64,000 nt of DNA, from assembly GCA_029721435.1 (NCBI GenBank), contig CM056592.1, positions 32,499,611 through 32,563,610 of the forward strand, given 5' to 3'. Shown here piece by piece: positions 22,891-33,969 of the stretch (positions are counted from its first letter, which is position 1; every line of letters begins with the position of its first letter). The notes below the pieces were generated by a model, which was given only the letters and a program-made list of their open reading frames with translations, was not told the DNA's origin and searched no databases. A program made the translations under genes and the position numbers. The DNA is from Gymnothorax reevesii (lineage: Eukaryota; Chordata; Actinopteri; Anguilliformes; Muraenidae).

Positions 22891-23337
22891 CCCCTCAGCC
22901 CTGAAAGAGGCTGCAGGGCATTGTCATCACGCACGGCGTCCGTCTGTCCGTCCGTCTGCTTGTCTGTCCACATGTCATTCCATGCGATAACTGAAAAGTG
23001 CGATCACCGATCATCACGGTTTCTAATGTGGACATCGAGGTACAGTTCCTACACAAGCCTATCGTTTTCCGTCACAATCCGAAATCAAATATGGCTACCT
23101 GAGCTGCCATCTTGAATTTCTATTCCATGCAATAACTGAAAAATGTCATCACCGATCATCGCAATTTTTGGTGAGGACATCGAGGTAGAGTTACTACACA
23201 AGCCTATCGATTTCGGTCACGATCCAAAATCAAATATGGCTGCCAGAGCCGCCATCTTGAGTTTCGTATTCCGCATGATAGCTTGAAAACGCCTTTGTCA
23301 ATTTATATTTATTCCAAACAATCCAGGGGCTGAGGGG
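22891..23337. mobile_element. MITE with CCCCTCAGCC ends and a two-unit internal duplication
   Basis: TTACCCCTCAGCCC at the left and GGGGCTGAGGGGTAA at the right are near-perfect inverted repeats. Inside are two tandem units of about 150 bp (from about 22975 and 23122), each with CATGC.ATAACTGAAAA, ATCACCGATCATC, CACAAGCCTATCG, AAATCAAATATGGCT and GCCATCTTGA. A third unit begins near 23270 and breaks off. A short CCGT/CTGT run follows the left end (22940-22972). No coding capacity. Confidence 0.65.
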
Positions 23338-23344
23338 TAACGCC

Positions 23345-23835
23345 CACTTTGCGGGGCTGTTTTTCTGGGGTTTAGTGCAGGAGATTCTAGTTCATCATTC
23401 TTCATTGAAAAATCAAACACTACATCTCAGTTTCAAAACTAATTTACAAACTCCGATAAAAGCGTTATTCTTGCCTGTAATATTGATGGTTAAATTGATG
23501 GGAAGTATAATTTGTGCCATTTTAAATTTAAGACCAGAACTGAGGTATTATCTCACTTTATGTTTCCCAGTATGAAGTAATCCACATTTTGTAGTTTCAC
23601 ATGTACAGTCAGATCCATAAATATTTGGACAGTGAGAGTGTTAGCGTTATTTTAGCTGTCCACCGTACCAGATGCCCTTTCAAACCCTCTTCACCCTATT
23701 TTTTAAATAAAGACAAACCTGAGTCAGTTTACTGATGCTTGCGCTGGCAATTCCAAAACGAGTGAATTCTGAAGAAGCTCTGTGTCAATCAGTGAATATT
23801 CTGAAACTGAGCTTTTCAAAATTATGATTATTTAC
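23345..23835. other. No gene recognised
   Basis: AT-rich DNA. A block at 23606-23632 (CAGATCCATAAATATTTGGA) is reminiscent of one end of a fish Tc1-like family, but the matching second end was not found. Confidence 0.35.
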
Positions 23836-24500
23836 ACCCCCAACTTCAGAAAAGTTTGGACAGTATAGAACGGGACGCCCCAAATGTGGCCCCTCAATAC
23901 AAATCCAGTCCTGCTCTTATCTCCTTCCAGGCAGGTAAGTGAACAGTCATTGCCTGTCACTGGCCAGAATGACATCAGATCTGACTCCCAGGTAATGGGA
24001 GGGTGGAAAACAGCTGTTTATGGCCCCCAGGGGCCGCGATTTGGGGAGCCCTGTTATAGAAAATGATTTATACCTTCACTTTCACTTGTGTTTCATTATA
24101 GACCGTTTCAAAACAAAATAGTATGTCAGGTCAGCTTCATTTCATGTGTAAACACATCTATTTCTGCAATTCGGCCAGACAATGGTAAAAAAAAAGAGAA
24201 AAAAGTTGGGATGCAGGCAGGGATATGGGCAATCAAGGAGCAATATGGAGATTAAAAAATTGGAATAAAGTGATGTTATTTGAAACAGCAGATGTTTTTA
24301 GGTGATTTTAATCATGATTTTATGGAAAAGCTGAACCCAGGGATGGCCGAATCCCTCAGCAGCAAAGGTGACCCAGGAATCGTCAATTTTCCCACAAACG
24401 CATGAGAAAATCATTGAAAGGTTTAAAAACGGTGTTCCTCAAGGAAGGTGCTCTGTGCTCTGGACCAAAGGAACAGGATGTCCCAGACTGTTGCCAAAAA
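23836..24500. mobile_element. Decayed Tc1/mariner-type relic, interrupted
   Basis: The left end CCCCCAACTTCAGAAAAGTT with TGGACAGTATAG resembles the relic at 3996. The block 23880-24056 (unrelated, G+C richer) interrupts it. From 24060 the old element appears to continue, with GTTGGGATGCAGGC, GAGAAAATCATTGAAAGGTT and GTTTAAAAACGGTGTTCCTC, which recall transposase coding of the same family. Only short broken frames remain. Confidence 0.5.
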
Positions 24501-24724
24501 CCAGTCCAGAAGCCATGCTTTGAGAGAAACGAAATAGGAGTATGTCAATGAGTACAATTCTTGTGCAACGTTAGTGTGATATGGTATTGTTTTCAACGTA
24601 ATGCGAGTGAATGATAAAACTGAAAGCAGTGATTTGCTAATTAATTTTAACACTCCAGCCAAACTTTTGGGATCATGTAACAAGACAAAAAGACTGAATT
24701 GATTGTTCACTTGCATAAGACATT

Positions 24725-25268
24725 CAGTACTGTGCAAAAGTCTTAGGCAAATTTTAAGCAGTTTCTTGGGGCAAATATGCTTACAAAAATTATGAAATTA
24801 AAAGTTTCTAATAACTGAGAAATGTAGTTGTACTAAACAGCACTATAGACTGTTAAAAACTTAATAAAGTCAATATTTGGTGTGACTAGCCTTTGCCAAA
24901 AAATTTGGTATACCGTTGTGTTGTGCTGTAGTTTTATAAGATGATTGGCTTTTGGCGCGTCCCAAGCAGAGTGGAAAACCTGCTACCGTTCTGCAGACTG
25001 ACTGTCTCACTTGCATCTGTCCCTCCAAGAAATTACAAACAGCCATGATGATGTTGACATCAAGGCTCTGTCAGGACTATAATATCTGTATCTACTGTTT
25101 TTAATCGAATACAAACATTTATTTTTGAAACGTTTCTTTAAATTAGCTTTTGGAATTTCCAATTGACTTTTTATCTTCAGGAACTCTGATATGGAAACAA
25201 ATAGTATACATCTATACAGATTTGAATTTTAAAAAGTGCAGGGTACCTCAAACTTTTGCACAGTACTG
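24725..25268. mobile_element. Non-autonomous Tc1/mariner-like element
   Basis: Left end CAGTACTGTGCAAAAGTCTT and right end AAACTTTTGCACAGTACTG form inverted repeats of about 20-24 bp. TA follows the right end; the left flank is TT, one change from TA. The 544-bp interior has no transposase. TA targets and the ends fit the Tc1/mariner superfamily, mobilised in trans. Confidence 0.7.
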
Positions 25269-25692
25269 TATCTACATACATATATATTTTTTGATACTGA
25301 AATGAAAATACCTTGCACCTAGATTTAGAGCTCGTTCCATTAGCGTTTGGTGTCGATTTAGTCGTGTGTTTGCTGACACTTACTGGTTAAATTGGCATAT
25401 TTGCTCTGAAACTTGGATGCACTTCTATGCATTATAAGCTAGGCTGTGTTTGAGAGAAATATAACTCTTGTCTATGCAACCTCATATAAATGACGTTCCC
25501 ACAGTCATTAAATTTGAAACTGAATTTGAAATGCACCTGCACCTTTAAGAAACCAGTCACTGGACTGTAGCGCCATGTAAGCCAGTAAGAACTTGCAATC
25601 AGACTGTGACCTCAGGAAAACAGCACTAGCTGTAGCGATGAAGAGGTGAGGATATCAGCAGGTCTAGTCTGGATGGGCAAATCAGACTGGCT

Positions 25693-25979
25693 GTATCTCA
25701 AAGCGTAGGCTGAATCCTTCGAAGGCTGCATTTTTAGGGGTCGTCACTTCATTCCATCCACCTAACTGACGTAACATTATTTTATCTCCATTCAACAGCT
25801 TTGGTTAAAGCGACTCGTTACTGGTTTCCCTAACCTTAACCTTAACCCTAACTCCTAGCCTTAAACCTAACCCTCAATTCAGCCTTGTCCCCTACCTTAA
25901 ATGTCACTTTGGCCAATGGAATTAAGTGATGACCCCTAAAATGCTGCCGTTGAAGGACGCAGCCTAGGCTTTGAGATGC
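25693..25979. mobile_element. Foldback MITE with telomere-like loop
   Basis: The arm 25693-25757 (GTATCTCAAAGC, GTAGGCTGAATCCTTCGAAG, TTTTAGGGGTCGTCACTTCA) is repeated inverted at 25915-25979 (TTAAGTGATGACCCCTAAAA, GGACGCAGCCTAGGCTTTGA). The spacer contains a degenerate CCCTAA-type tract at 25828-25880 (CCCTAACCTTAACCTTAACC and neighbours). The arms are roughly 85% alike by eye. No coding potential; ends and target duplications unresolved. Confidence 0.7.
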
Positions 25980-25984
25980 ATTCC

Positions 25985-26300
25985 CTCTCTCCGTCAGTCC
26001 TTCATCTTTACTGCTTCTTCCTCATGAGGGCCGCAGGGGAGCAGGAGTCTGTCCCGGCTGACTCTGGATGAAATGCAGGGACCCACCCTGGACAGCTCGC
26101 CAATCCATCGCAGGGCACACACACCACTCACACACACCTATGGGCCATTTAGAGTTTCCAATTAGCTTGACAGAGGAAACCGCTGTAAAAAGCGGAGAGC
26201 ATGCAGAGCCTGCACAGAGGGGCCCATGCTGGATTTGACCCCACAACCCTCTCACAGTGAGGGAACAGTGCTACCCACCGCACCACAGCGCCGCCATGCA
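25985..26300 (-). repeat. LINE/SINE-type retroposon tail (fish L2-like)
   Basis: Read on the minus strand it gives GGCGGCGCTGTGGTGCGGTG, then TAGCACTGTTCCCTCACTGT, TGCATGCTCTCCGC, AATTGGAAACTCTAAATGGC, CTGCGATGGATTGGCGAGCT and CCCTGCGGCCCTCATGAGGA. These blocks in this order are a very common fish retroposon 3' region. The short minus-strand ORF 26255-26022 is a by-product. Clade name is from memory. Confidence 0.6.
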
Positions 26301-26304
26301 GGCT

Positions 26305-27455
26305 GGCTTAGTTCCAGTCACTTATGGGTGTTCTAGTTTTTAACTCAACTGGTTGTTGACCAGCTGAGCTGTTTGATAAACTCAGTGTAAACTCGGCAAT
26401 GAAGCAATAAATTTCCATATGTCACATTAAAATGAGCGGTTCTTTATACTGCACTGAATATTAAACCTAGCATGAAGATTTCATTTAAACCTACAGCCTT
26501 GACCACATATTCAGAGATGATTACGTTGAGTCGCAAAAGCGCGGTAATGGATGTGACGACCCTGAAACAGATGTTGATTCTTTTAACATCATAATTTATC
26601 TCAGGAATGAATGAGGCATGATCTTACGTTGACACGAACCTTTAATTAATCAAATTCCGTAGATGTGCGTCATGTACGTAGGTGCTGATTTGGTTTGAGA
26701 AGCTGAGGCATTATGGGTAGAGGGGTGCTTGAGTACGCAGCGAACTCAACCCTGCCATTACATTGAAATGGCAAGAAATAAAAGCAGAGCAGATACTTCG
26801 CGAAAGCCTGTCATTACAATACTGTTTTGTACAATTTGGCCAGATTGCACATTCATGTAACAGTCATCCGCATGTCTTGTTATGCGCTACAACAAACTGC
26901 AGTAGCCAGTGTTTGCTTTTATTCTCCTCTGCCTGTCATGGATGCTAAACTGTAATATACCTGAAGATTAAAGGGGTCAAGTAACACAGTGACAACAAAT
27001 AACGCAGAACAGAGGCAGGTAATAAGTTTGGAATTTATCCCTGGAGAACCGGGAGTGTTCTGCTGGGCGGGTTCTTTAGTATCATGATTGACGGGCATTC
27101 AGTGGATCCTAAAAGCCTTGATGATGAATTTACCCAGTAGATGAAAATCTGTGTGTTTTCTGGTCGAGAGTACGAATCAGAATGGGAATTGCCCTTTTAA
27201 ATCACTAATTGATTTTCTTTTGGGAATTTCATCAGCAGTTCATAAAAATGTGCAGACAGTGTTCTGACGCACATCAAGAGATGCGTTGCTTATCATTAAG
27301 TGTGTATGCAGCTCAGACAAGGGCACCATTCATTTTGAGTGGTTCGATGCCAGGAAATCATTGTCCGCGATAAGCTGAATTAGTCTTCAATGGTGATGCA
27401 CAGTAGATCCATGAGTGGCAAATTTTTCGTTGGTTTCTGTAGCACCAGTGACAGT
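26305..27455. other. No gene recognised
   Basis: Mixed-composition DNA with no exon-like frame, repeat end or RNA gene that I can support. Confidence 0.35.
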
Positions 27456-27460
27456 GTTAA

Positions 27461-27662
27461 CCCTCAGAACGCTGAAATAAGTGTTTAAAAAATTTTATTT
27501 AATTATCTTGCACTGTTGAAAACCTATCAGGTGGAAACTTGCTTAAAAGAGCCCCCTGCAGAAGCTCTTTTAAACAAGTCGCCACATGGTAGGTTTTCAA
27601 CAGCTGTGATTTTGATATCTTACATCATTGAGCAACAATAGCTGCATTTAGCCCTCTAAGGG
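27461..27662. mobile_element. Copy C of the hairpin MITE family, near-complete
   Basis: TTAA (27457-27460) precedes CCCTCAGAACGCTGAAATAA; the other end is GCATTTAGCCCTCTAAGGG followed by TAAA. Between them is a strong hairpin: TGTTGAAAACCTATCA and ACTTGCTTAAAAGAGC pair with GCTCTTTTAAACAAGT and TGGTAGGTTTTCAACA around a CCCCTGCAGAA loop. GATATCTTACATCATTGAGC is the reverse of the block in copies A and B. Confidence 0.6.
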
Positions 27663-27669
27663 TAAATAA

Positions 27670-28900
27670 TCTATATCGGTGCGATTGTTATTTTTTCAAT
27701 AGGAAGCTTTGAGAATGTACCTACATGAGTCTATTATAATGCATAAAGGTCATAAAATATTTGCAGTACGTCAACTGGTTCGTTACCTTTAGCGCAAATA
27801 CAATGGCAGCTTACTATTTAGCAGTATTAGTTTTACCTGCACCCATTTCAGTTCACCAATATATCCCAGAGAAATCTGCCATACTGAAGTATTTGTATTG
27901 ATCTTCAGCCAGAAATCTGTTTTATGGTGAACCTGTGATTTATTAATCCCATTCATGATAGTGCCAGGGCTTGGGGCCAAATCTTATTCATATTCATTGT
28001 TTGATGAATTGTGACACATCCAACTGTAAGTCATTAGGCAAAGGTAACCCCTCTGCCATTGACTTCAGCGGCATGCGTTGTCTTGCAGGATGAACCTCTG
28101 TGAGGCCGCAGGGCTTTTTATGAATTTACCCGTCCCTGTACCTGGGAGTATTGCATTTCAAGTGTACTTCGAGGTATTAAAAACTCAACAAGCAACAATT
28201 AACAAAATTTTGTGCAAATAATGTACAAACTACGAAGGAAAAAATTAATTTGAGGATATCTAAAGCAGGGCAATTTTCAACTGGACTAAAATCTCGAGGC
28301 CATTTTGTACTTGCCTTGTGACCCAAAAGAAAACTCAAGCAACTAAGAGCTGAGAGTTTTTACTCTGTGACAGCATTCTGAGGCCTACATCGATCTCCGT
28401 GCAGATAGCAAATGCTACAGTGTGGTTATCAGTCAGTTAAGTTGCGGTCACACACTCAGCATGTTCAAATTACAAGTGAAGTGCTCTTCACACATGGCTG
28501 CCATGCAGAACATGGACTAATTAAGTGTTTGTGATGAGCGTGTGCTTGTGAGGTCTTTGATCTTCTGGATTTCATAATAATATAATTGGCAGTACGATGA
28601 AGAGACAGATGCTGCGTCAGGAGCCTCCGAGGGAATGGGTCATAATGATCTAATAAACGACTTGTCAATCACTCATCACATGACTCTGGAGCTCCAGTGA
28701 ATTTCGAGTTAATGACTCAGTCTGATAATTTGTCAGCTAATGCATGGAACCTTCAGAACTGTCTCATTTCTTCTCATATTTGACACTTTGTTTTTTCAAA
28801 AAGGAAAAACTCACCTGTCTCCTATGACAGCAAAGGCATGAATGAGCCTCCAGTCATCTCCTGTATCTCCCGTAAACGTGTTTCCTCTGATATATACCTC
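27670..28900. other. No gene recognised
   Basis: No exon, TIR or domain seen. Short ORFs at 27789-27980 and 28465-28668 lack any recognisable similarity. Confidence 0.35.
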
Positions 28901-28939
28901 CCTGAAGCCCCATCTCCAGTTTTATGGAAAGATCCTGTC

Positions 28940-30115
28940 AGATTGTACGATGTCGGATGGGTTTGGACACCGATGGAGAGCCGTCAGAAGCGGCTCCATC
29001 ACACTGATGTCCACATGAAGTCCTGAGCCAGGTTTCCCTGCAGAATGTTTCCCAGACCGTCACACTCTGGCCACTGGGGTGTCCTGGTTCATCTCCTACC
29101 CAGGTAAGCTGCTCAACATGACTCATAGGACTCATCGGGCTGTGCGACCTTCTTCCATTGCTCCATGGTCCAGTACCGATGCTCAGGCCCATTGTAGGTG
29201 CTGTTGATGGTGGGCAGGTATTGGAAAGGGCACTTTGACCCGTCTGTGGTGATGTAGCATCATAAGCAGCAGGGTGCACTGCACTGCCCGTTGTGATCCA
29301 TTCCTCCTGTACCCAGCATAAAAGCTCTTTGTGACTTGTGCCAGAGAGACCCTTTCGTTGGTTCAGACCACATGGGATATACTGTAAACCCTGATAGTGT
29401 AGGCCACTCAAATGCTTTGTGGAAACCAACTGCTTTAAAAAAATGTGTAAGCCAACTTAACTGCCTCATGTGACCAACACTTAAAATATCATGGAATATA
29501 TTTTGAAAAGCTATTTTCCCTTGTCTGAAATGCTGTGAACTCAAGCTCAATAAGTTGACTTACAAAATATTTTGAGGTAATCAGTTTCCATTTACCTTTT
29601 TGTGCAGATATAGATGCCGGTGTCCATAAATTTCGAAATTTAATTCCTAAAATAATTCTTTAATTGAATTTCCAAATGTCTTGCTTCACTGGAATAATTT
29701 TCCACAATCCCTGTGCCACAAATAATGAGTTACAAAGCCTAAATAGCCTCATACAAAACAGGAAAAATTTGGCATTATTTGTATTCTGTGCAAAGGATAA
29801 AGATTAGCGCGCACCACACTATCTGGGTCTGCTGCGTATCCTTCGTTACTCTGACTTTGATGAGCCTCGTGCACCAAACACCCAGCTGCCGGAGTAAGGT
29901 TTGTACCGCCTCGCGCCACGGTCGGCAGGTATTCACCCCTGCCGGCCAAGAGCACCTCGCAGGCTTTGCCACCTCGGTGAAGCTCCAACTGAGTCATCGG
30001 ACTATAACAATTCTACGCAAGGTGAAGTTGCTGATGTTCTATTTCTCCAGCAACAGACACATCAACTACGAGAACAACTTGCTCGCTTGCCATTTATGGT
30101 CGTTTAACAGAACTC
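28940..30115 (-). pseudogene. Tc1-like transposon relic, split by an insertion
   Basis: Minus-strand reading from 30110 downwards follows the transposase of a common fish Tc1 lineage: AGTTGATGTGTCTGTTGCTG, then a helix-turn-helix region around 30000-29890 (ATGACTCAGTTGGAGC, GTGAATACCTGCCGACCGTG), and CGAGGCTCATCAAAGTCAGA near 29870. The reading stops at about 29790 and resumes near 29345 with TACTGGACCATGGAGCAATG (29180) and GTCGCACAGCCCGATGAGTC, equivalent to the WSDES region with the catalytic Asp, then GAAACCTGGCTCAGGACTTC. The stretch 29400-29790 is foreign AT-rich DNA. Many frameshifts and stops: dead copy. Lineage recognised from memory. Confidence 0.65.
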
Positions 30116-30119
30116 GACA

Positions 30120-31960
30120 TATGCGGCTGTTACAAGATAATCAGCGTTATTTGCTTTATCTGTGAGGAGTCATTATGCTCAAGCTCATTTTTGTGTGTCT
30201 CTAATGGCATGCTACATAATGCCCCACTGACTGGAGACTCCAAGCTTTCGAGGTATACTTTCCATTTGATTTCACAAAAATGACATTGTCGGTAAACGTG
30301 ACAGTCCTGTGTGAGTTTCCATACACATTCACTCATTGTTTTAAGTGCTTTTAAATGTCGATGTTGGCAAACAGTTTTCACACATAATTAATATTAATGT
30401 ATTGGGTTCACTGCGTCTCAGATGACTTGTCAGACTCAGCTTTCTCCCGGGTAAAGAAATCATTAATGCAGTGGCCTACAGATTTCATTCATTGACTACA
30501 GAATCGTCCTTGACAGCAAATGGGCTCATTTACATAACTCAGCATTAATTCCATTGCAGACCATTGCAAGCTTAATAACTCTGTAACTATCAGTCACTAA
30601 AACACCTTCTTTAACTTTAAAACTACATTCTGTTTTATGGTCAGCTGTGTAGTGGAGGGTATACACTGTTATACGGCGAATACCTGCATTTTGTTCTGAT
30701 AATTTGCAGTATACTCTCCTATCAGTGAAAAAGCCATTGGAGAGTGTACCCACCTCCTCTTTAGTTATGTACCCATCTACATTATGAGGTAAACCGTCCT
30801 CTCCAGGGGCCACTGTAGCACTGCTGCTTACAGTCACCTAAACTGTAACGTATACTGTTCCCTGTGACTGATTATTTCTTTTTTAAAGTTCTACCCTTCA
30901 TGTATGAACTCCACAAATGTCTGTTAACCTTGGTGCTCATCATTTTGAATGCAGCTGATCAGTATAATAATGAAATCAATGAGCAAACCCACACACACAG
31001 AATATTCTGCCAAGCATTAAAATGAATCAATAATTATAGAAAAAAAATGTCCAAAATATTAGTAACACGTTATTATTACTGGAACCTTGTAACTCAGTCT
31101 GAATCACATGCTGCTACGATTCTATCAGTTTCTTAGAAAGACAACAAACTAAACAGAAGGTGAATTCCCTTCTGACACTATAAAAATTTCATCTGGCTTT
31201 CTGTCAAGAAAGAATTTGCGCACTGGCTTCATTGGATGCATATGTTTCAAGTAAACTGAAACAAAGCTGCAATTAGATATTATAATGTGCAGCACGCAGC
31301 ATTTATTTTCCCCGCAAATGTAACCATACTCAGGGAAACTTCAAGTAGACAAATGTAGCTTGTTTGCTTTCCTTTTTTAATATGGGCATTGTAAGTGACA
31401 GGCGAGATTCATTCACGCCTGTCAGCACACAGACTCCCGCTATTCTCCGCAAACCCCCTTAATTCAACAGCATTCCTCTATCCCTCAGCGAAGCAGGATT
31501 TAAGGCTGTTAGCTAAATTAGAAGGAACAGTTTTACACACGGGGGTAAGTCTCCGGACGAATTCTTCTTATCAGTCTTTGTAGCCTGCTCTGCTTGCTGT
31601 GAGTCGTACTCAGGTATTTTAAGCAAATGCGTTTGGACATTGAATTAAAAACTGAAACGAACGACAAAAGCAACTTTAAAATACAAAAGGTAACTGCAGC
31701 GTATCAGTTTCTGAAGTACAATATTTATGATTAGAGTGTTAGCACTGTTTCTGAGCGTCTTCCCTATGAGACGCGCCTGTGCTCCTGAGATTGGGAGCAG
31801 GTCCTGTATGGAGGGGGTTAACACACACCACTTCAGGGTGGGTCTGGCTCCACCGCGCTGGAGACGGTGGGTGGTGATGGTTGAGCGAGGAGATAGAGGG
31901 GGGAATGTTCCAGCATGTTTGCATTTCCTCTGTTTTTTCACATTGGGCTCTCTCCCATTC
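30120..31960. other. No gene recognised
   Basis: A 103-codon minus-strand frame (30837-30526) has plain amino-acid composition but no family I can name and no splice context; it is not called. The rest is AT-rich. Confidence 0.35.
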
Positions 31961-32040
31961 TGCAGGAGAGCGTTAGGGCTGAAAGGTACAGGTAACTGAG
32001 CTGCTCTTTACACACCTGCGTTTCCCCCGAAGAGCTGCAG

Positions 32041-32158
32041 CAGACACGATGAGGGGCAGCTCCTGGGCCTGATGATGGAGAAGAAGGTTTGCGTGATCCA
32101 GACTGACTTCCACCGGCACCGGCCTACCGTCACCATCCACACCAAGCCCCTGGCACAC
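32041..32158 (+). CDS. Putative internal coding exon, gene unknown
   Basis: A 118-bp open segment runs between an acceptor (CCGAAGAGCTGCAG, 32040) and a donor (CACGTAAGAG, 32159). In the frame of the ATG at 32072 it reads RHDEGQLLGLMMEKKVCVIQ followed by TDFHRHRPTVTIHTKPLAH. It enters in phase 1 and leaves in phase 0. Codons favour G/C in the third position (CTG, GTC, ACC, AAG, CAC), unlike the AT-rich surroundings, which argues for selection. I do not recognise the family, and no partner exon was confirmed; a GAGAGCGTTAGGGC segment after TTCTGCAG at 31966 lies too close to be a normal neighbour. It could also be one exon of a large gene whose other exons lie outside the window. Confidence 0.45.
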
Positions 32159-32164
32159 GTAAGA

Positions 32165-33955
32165 GTGAAGCTCTTTTCTCTTTCTGCAAATCCGCTGTGC
32201 CTCTGCACCCAAACACAAACTCAACTGTTGGAGGATCTCGGGTTCGATCCCAGGTTAGGGGAGGAATTCAGTCAAACAGAGGAGAAGTGTGGGAGTCTCA
32301 TTGTTCACCTTGAGAAATGCCTCTTTAGACGAGTGAGAACAGCGCTGACTGGATTTAGGAACACACGTACCGCCCAAGAATGCAAACACTGCTACAACTG
32401 TCAGCCTCCTCTGTGCAGTAGGACGACATATTGGTTTGAAAACGGTCACATGCCTGGAGTCAAAGTAGCAGGAGGCTAATTGTGTGTAATTATTTGCTGT
32501 GAAAATTAAAATAAGACTGTTGATTTGGAATTTTAATTACTACCATATGCGGTTTAATATGGTCATTTAGCTGAGAATTAAGCATAATGTAGCAAAGAAA
32601 GTAATCTGATAAAAAAAAAACCATGCTCAGTATGATTATAGATAGGGCTGGTCCCGTACTCTGATTGGTTGGAGAGCCAGTATCACATGATCGGTGTAAA
32701 AGATGCAACAATGCTTTTATCTGAAATGGAAATGATGCAGGCCTTAACATTCGTTCTGAAGTGGATGCATGACACTAAAGATGTGATCAGTGATTAAAAA
32801 AAGAAAATCTGCCTTACTGTCGGATTTTTAACTGGCTGGGCTATCAAGCCGCATATTGCCTTGTCTATGTGCTTATATTGGCACTTTCAGAGAAGGGCTT
32901 GCTTTTGAATGCCAGATTATTAGAATGTTCCATATATGTAATGACTATGGAAAAATGGAAAATGTGCTGGCTATTAAACAGATTAGAATTTTTGATATGT
33001 CATGAGGATTGAGTGTTACCATAAGCCAGTGGAATGTCAGTGGTTTCACTGGATCTTAGACCAAGCCTCAGAGGGCTACTTGTAAATTCTCTCTTCGCAT
33101 GGGATTTCTGTAATGTTTTTACGCAAGCGATGAGGCAGCCTAAGTCCTTGTGCTCATCTCTGTTTTTCAGTTTTATATGTAGAAGTTCTGAAGGCAGGAC
33201 TTGGTTTAGGGTTAATGGAATTTAATCGTAATCACCTTTTTATTTTTACTGGTGGATTAGCAGTGTATGATGCTCACATCGGAGGGCTTCTGAGACTCTG
33301 TTTGTTTTAGTGCAGGGGTAGATCTTCCACAAGTCGATGCTCAAAGGACGTCATTCAGGGATAAAATCACCTGAGTAAACACAGGCTCGCTCTGGCAGCT
33401 CAGAGGTATTAAAAGCCAGAGGTGATTGGTTGAGGGCCACCTGTCCAGATGTGAAACAAATTACCAGCGTTGGTCAGTTCATTACTAAAAAAAATTAAGA
33501 GATTTCAATTAACTTTTTGACAATGAATGTTTATTGACATTAAAAGTGAAATAGTATTCAATAATTTTTTTCTTGTCCGTGCCCTTTTGTAGAGTTGGAA
33601 ATAAAACTGAGATGCCTCTTGCAACCTGATGGTGGCAGCACCCACAGAATAACATGCATAATAAACACAAGTAGCACAGTGAGCATTACGCAGCACCTGA
33701 CACTACCCACCACCTGACACTTAAGTTAAGGTTCTGTGGGACCTTCAGCTGTCTGCCACCCGCACGTGACTCAAATCAGCTTCAGTCAGCCTCGCACGTA
33801 TTTAGACGATGATACATTTTTAATTTTTCTGGCTCTGTACTTCGCCGCAATCAATTCAAAATGTAACGAGCAAGGTGAGCTTGCACTATAGAATTTCTGC
33901 TTTAATTGAAGGATTTTGTCAAAAGTATTGTGTGAACCATATAAAAATCATAACA
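32165..33955. other. No gene recognised
   Basis: Past the donor at 32159 the open frame drifts into non-coding sequence. GGTTCGATCCC at 32230 resembles a tRNA B box, but no A box or cloverleaf precedes it. The remainder is AT-rich without supported features. Confidence 0.35.
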
Positions 33956-33969
33956 TATGTTTAAATAGA

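Noticed and set aside
30526..30837. 103-codon minus-strand ORF
   Set aside because: Ordinary composition but no recognisable domain, exon boundary or neighbour; chance ORF or old repeat.
32160..32245. tRNA or tRNA-derived SINE suggested by GGTTCGATCCC
   Set aside because: No A box at the right distance and no cloverleaf pairing was seen.
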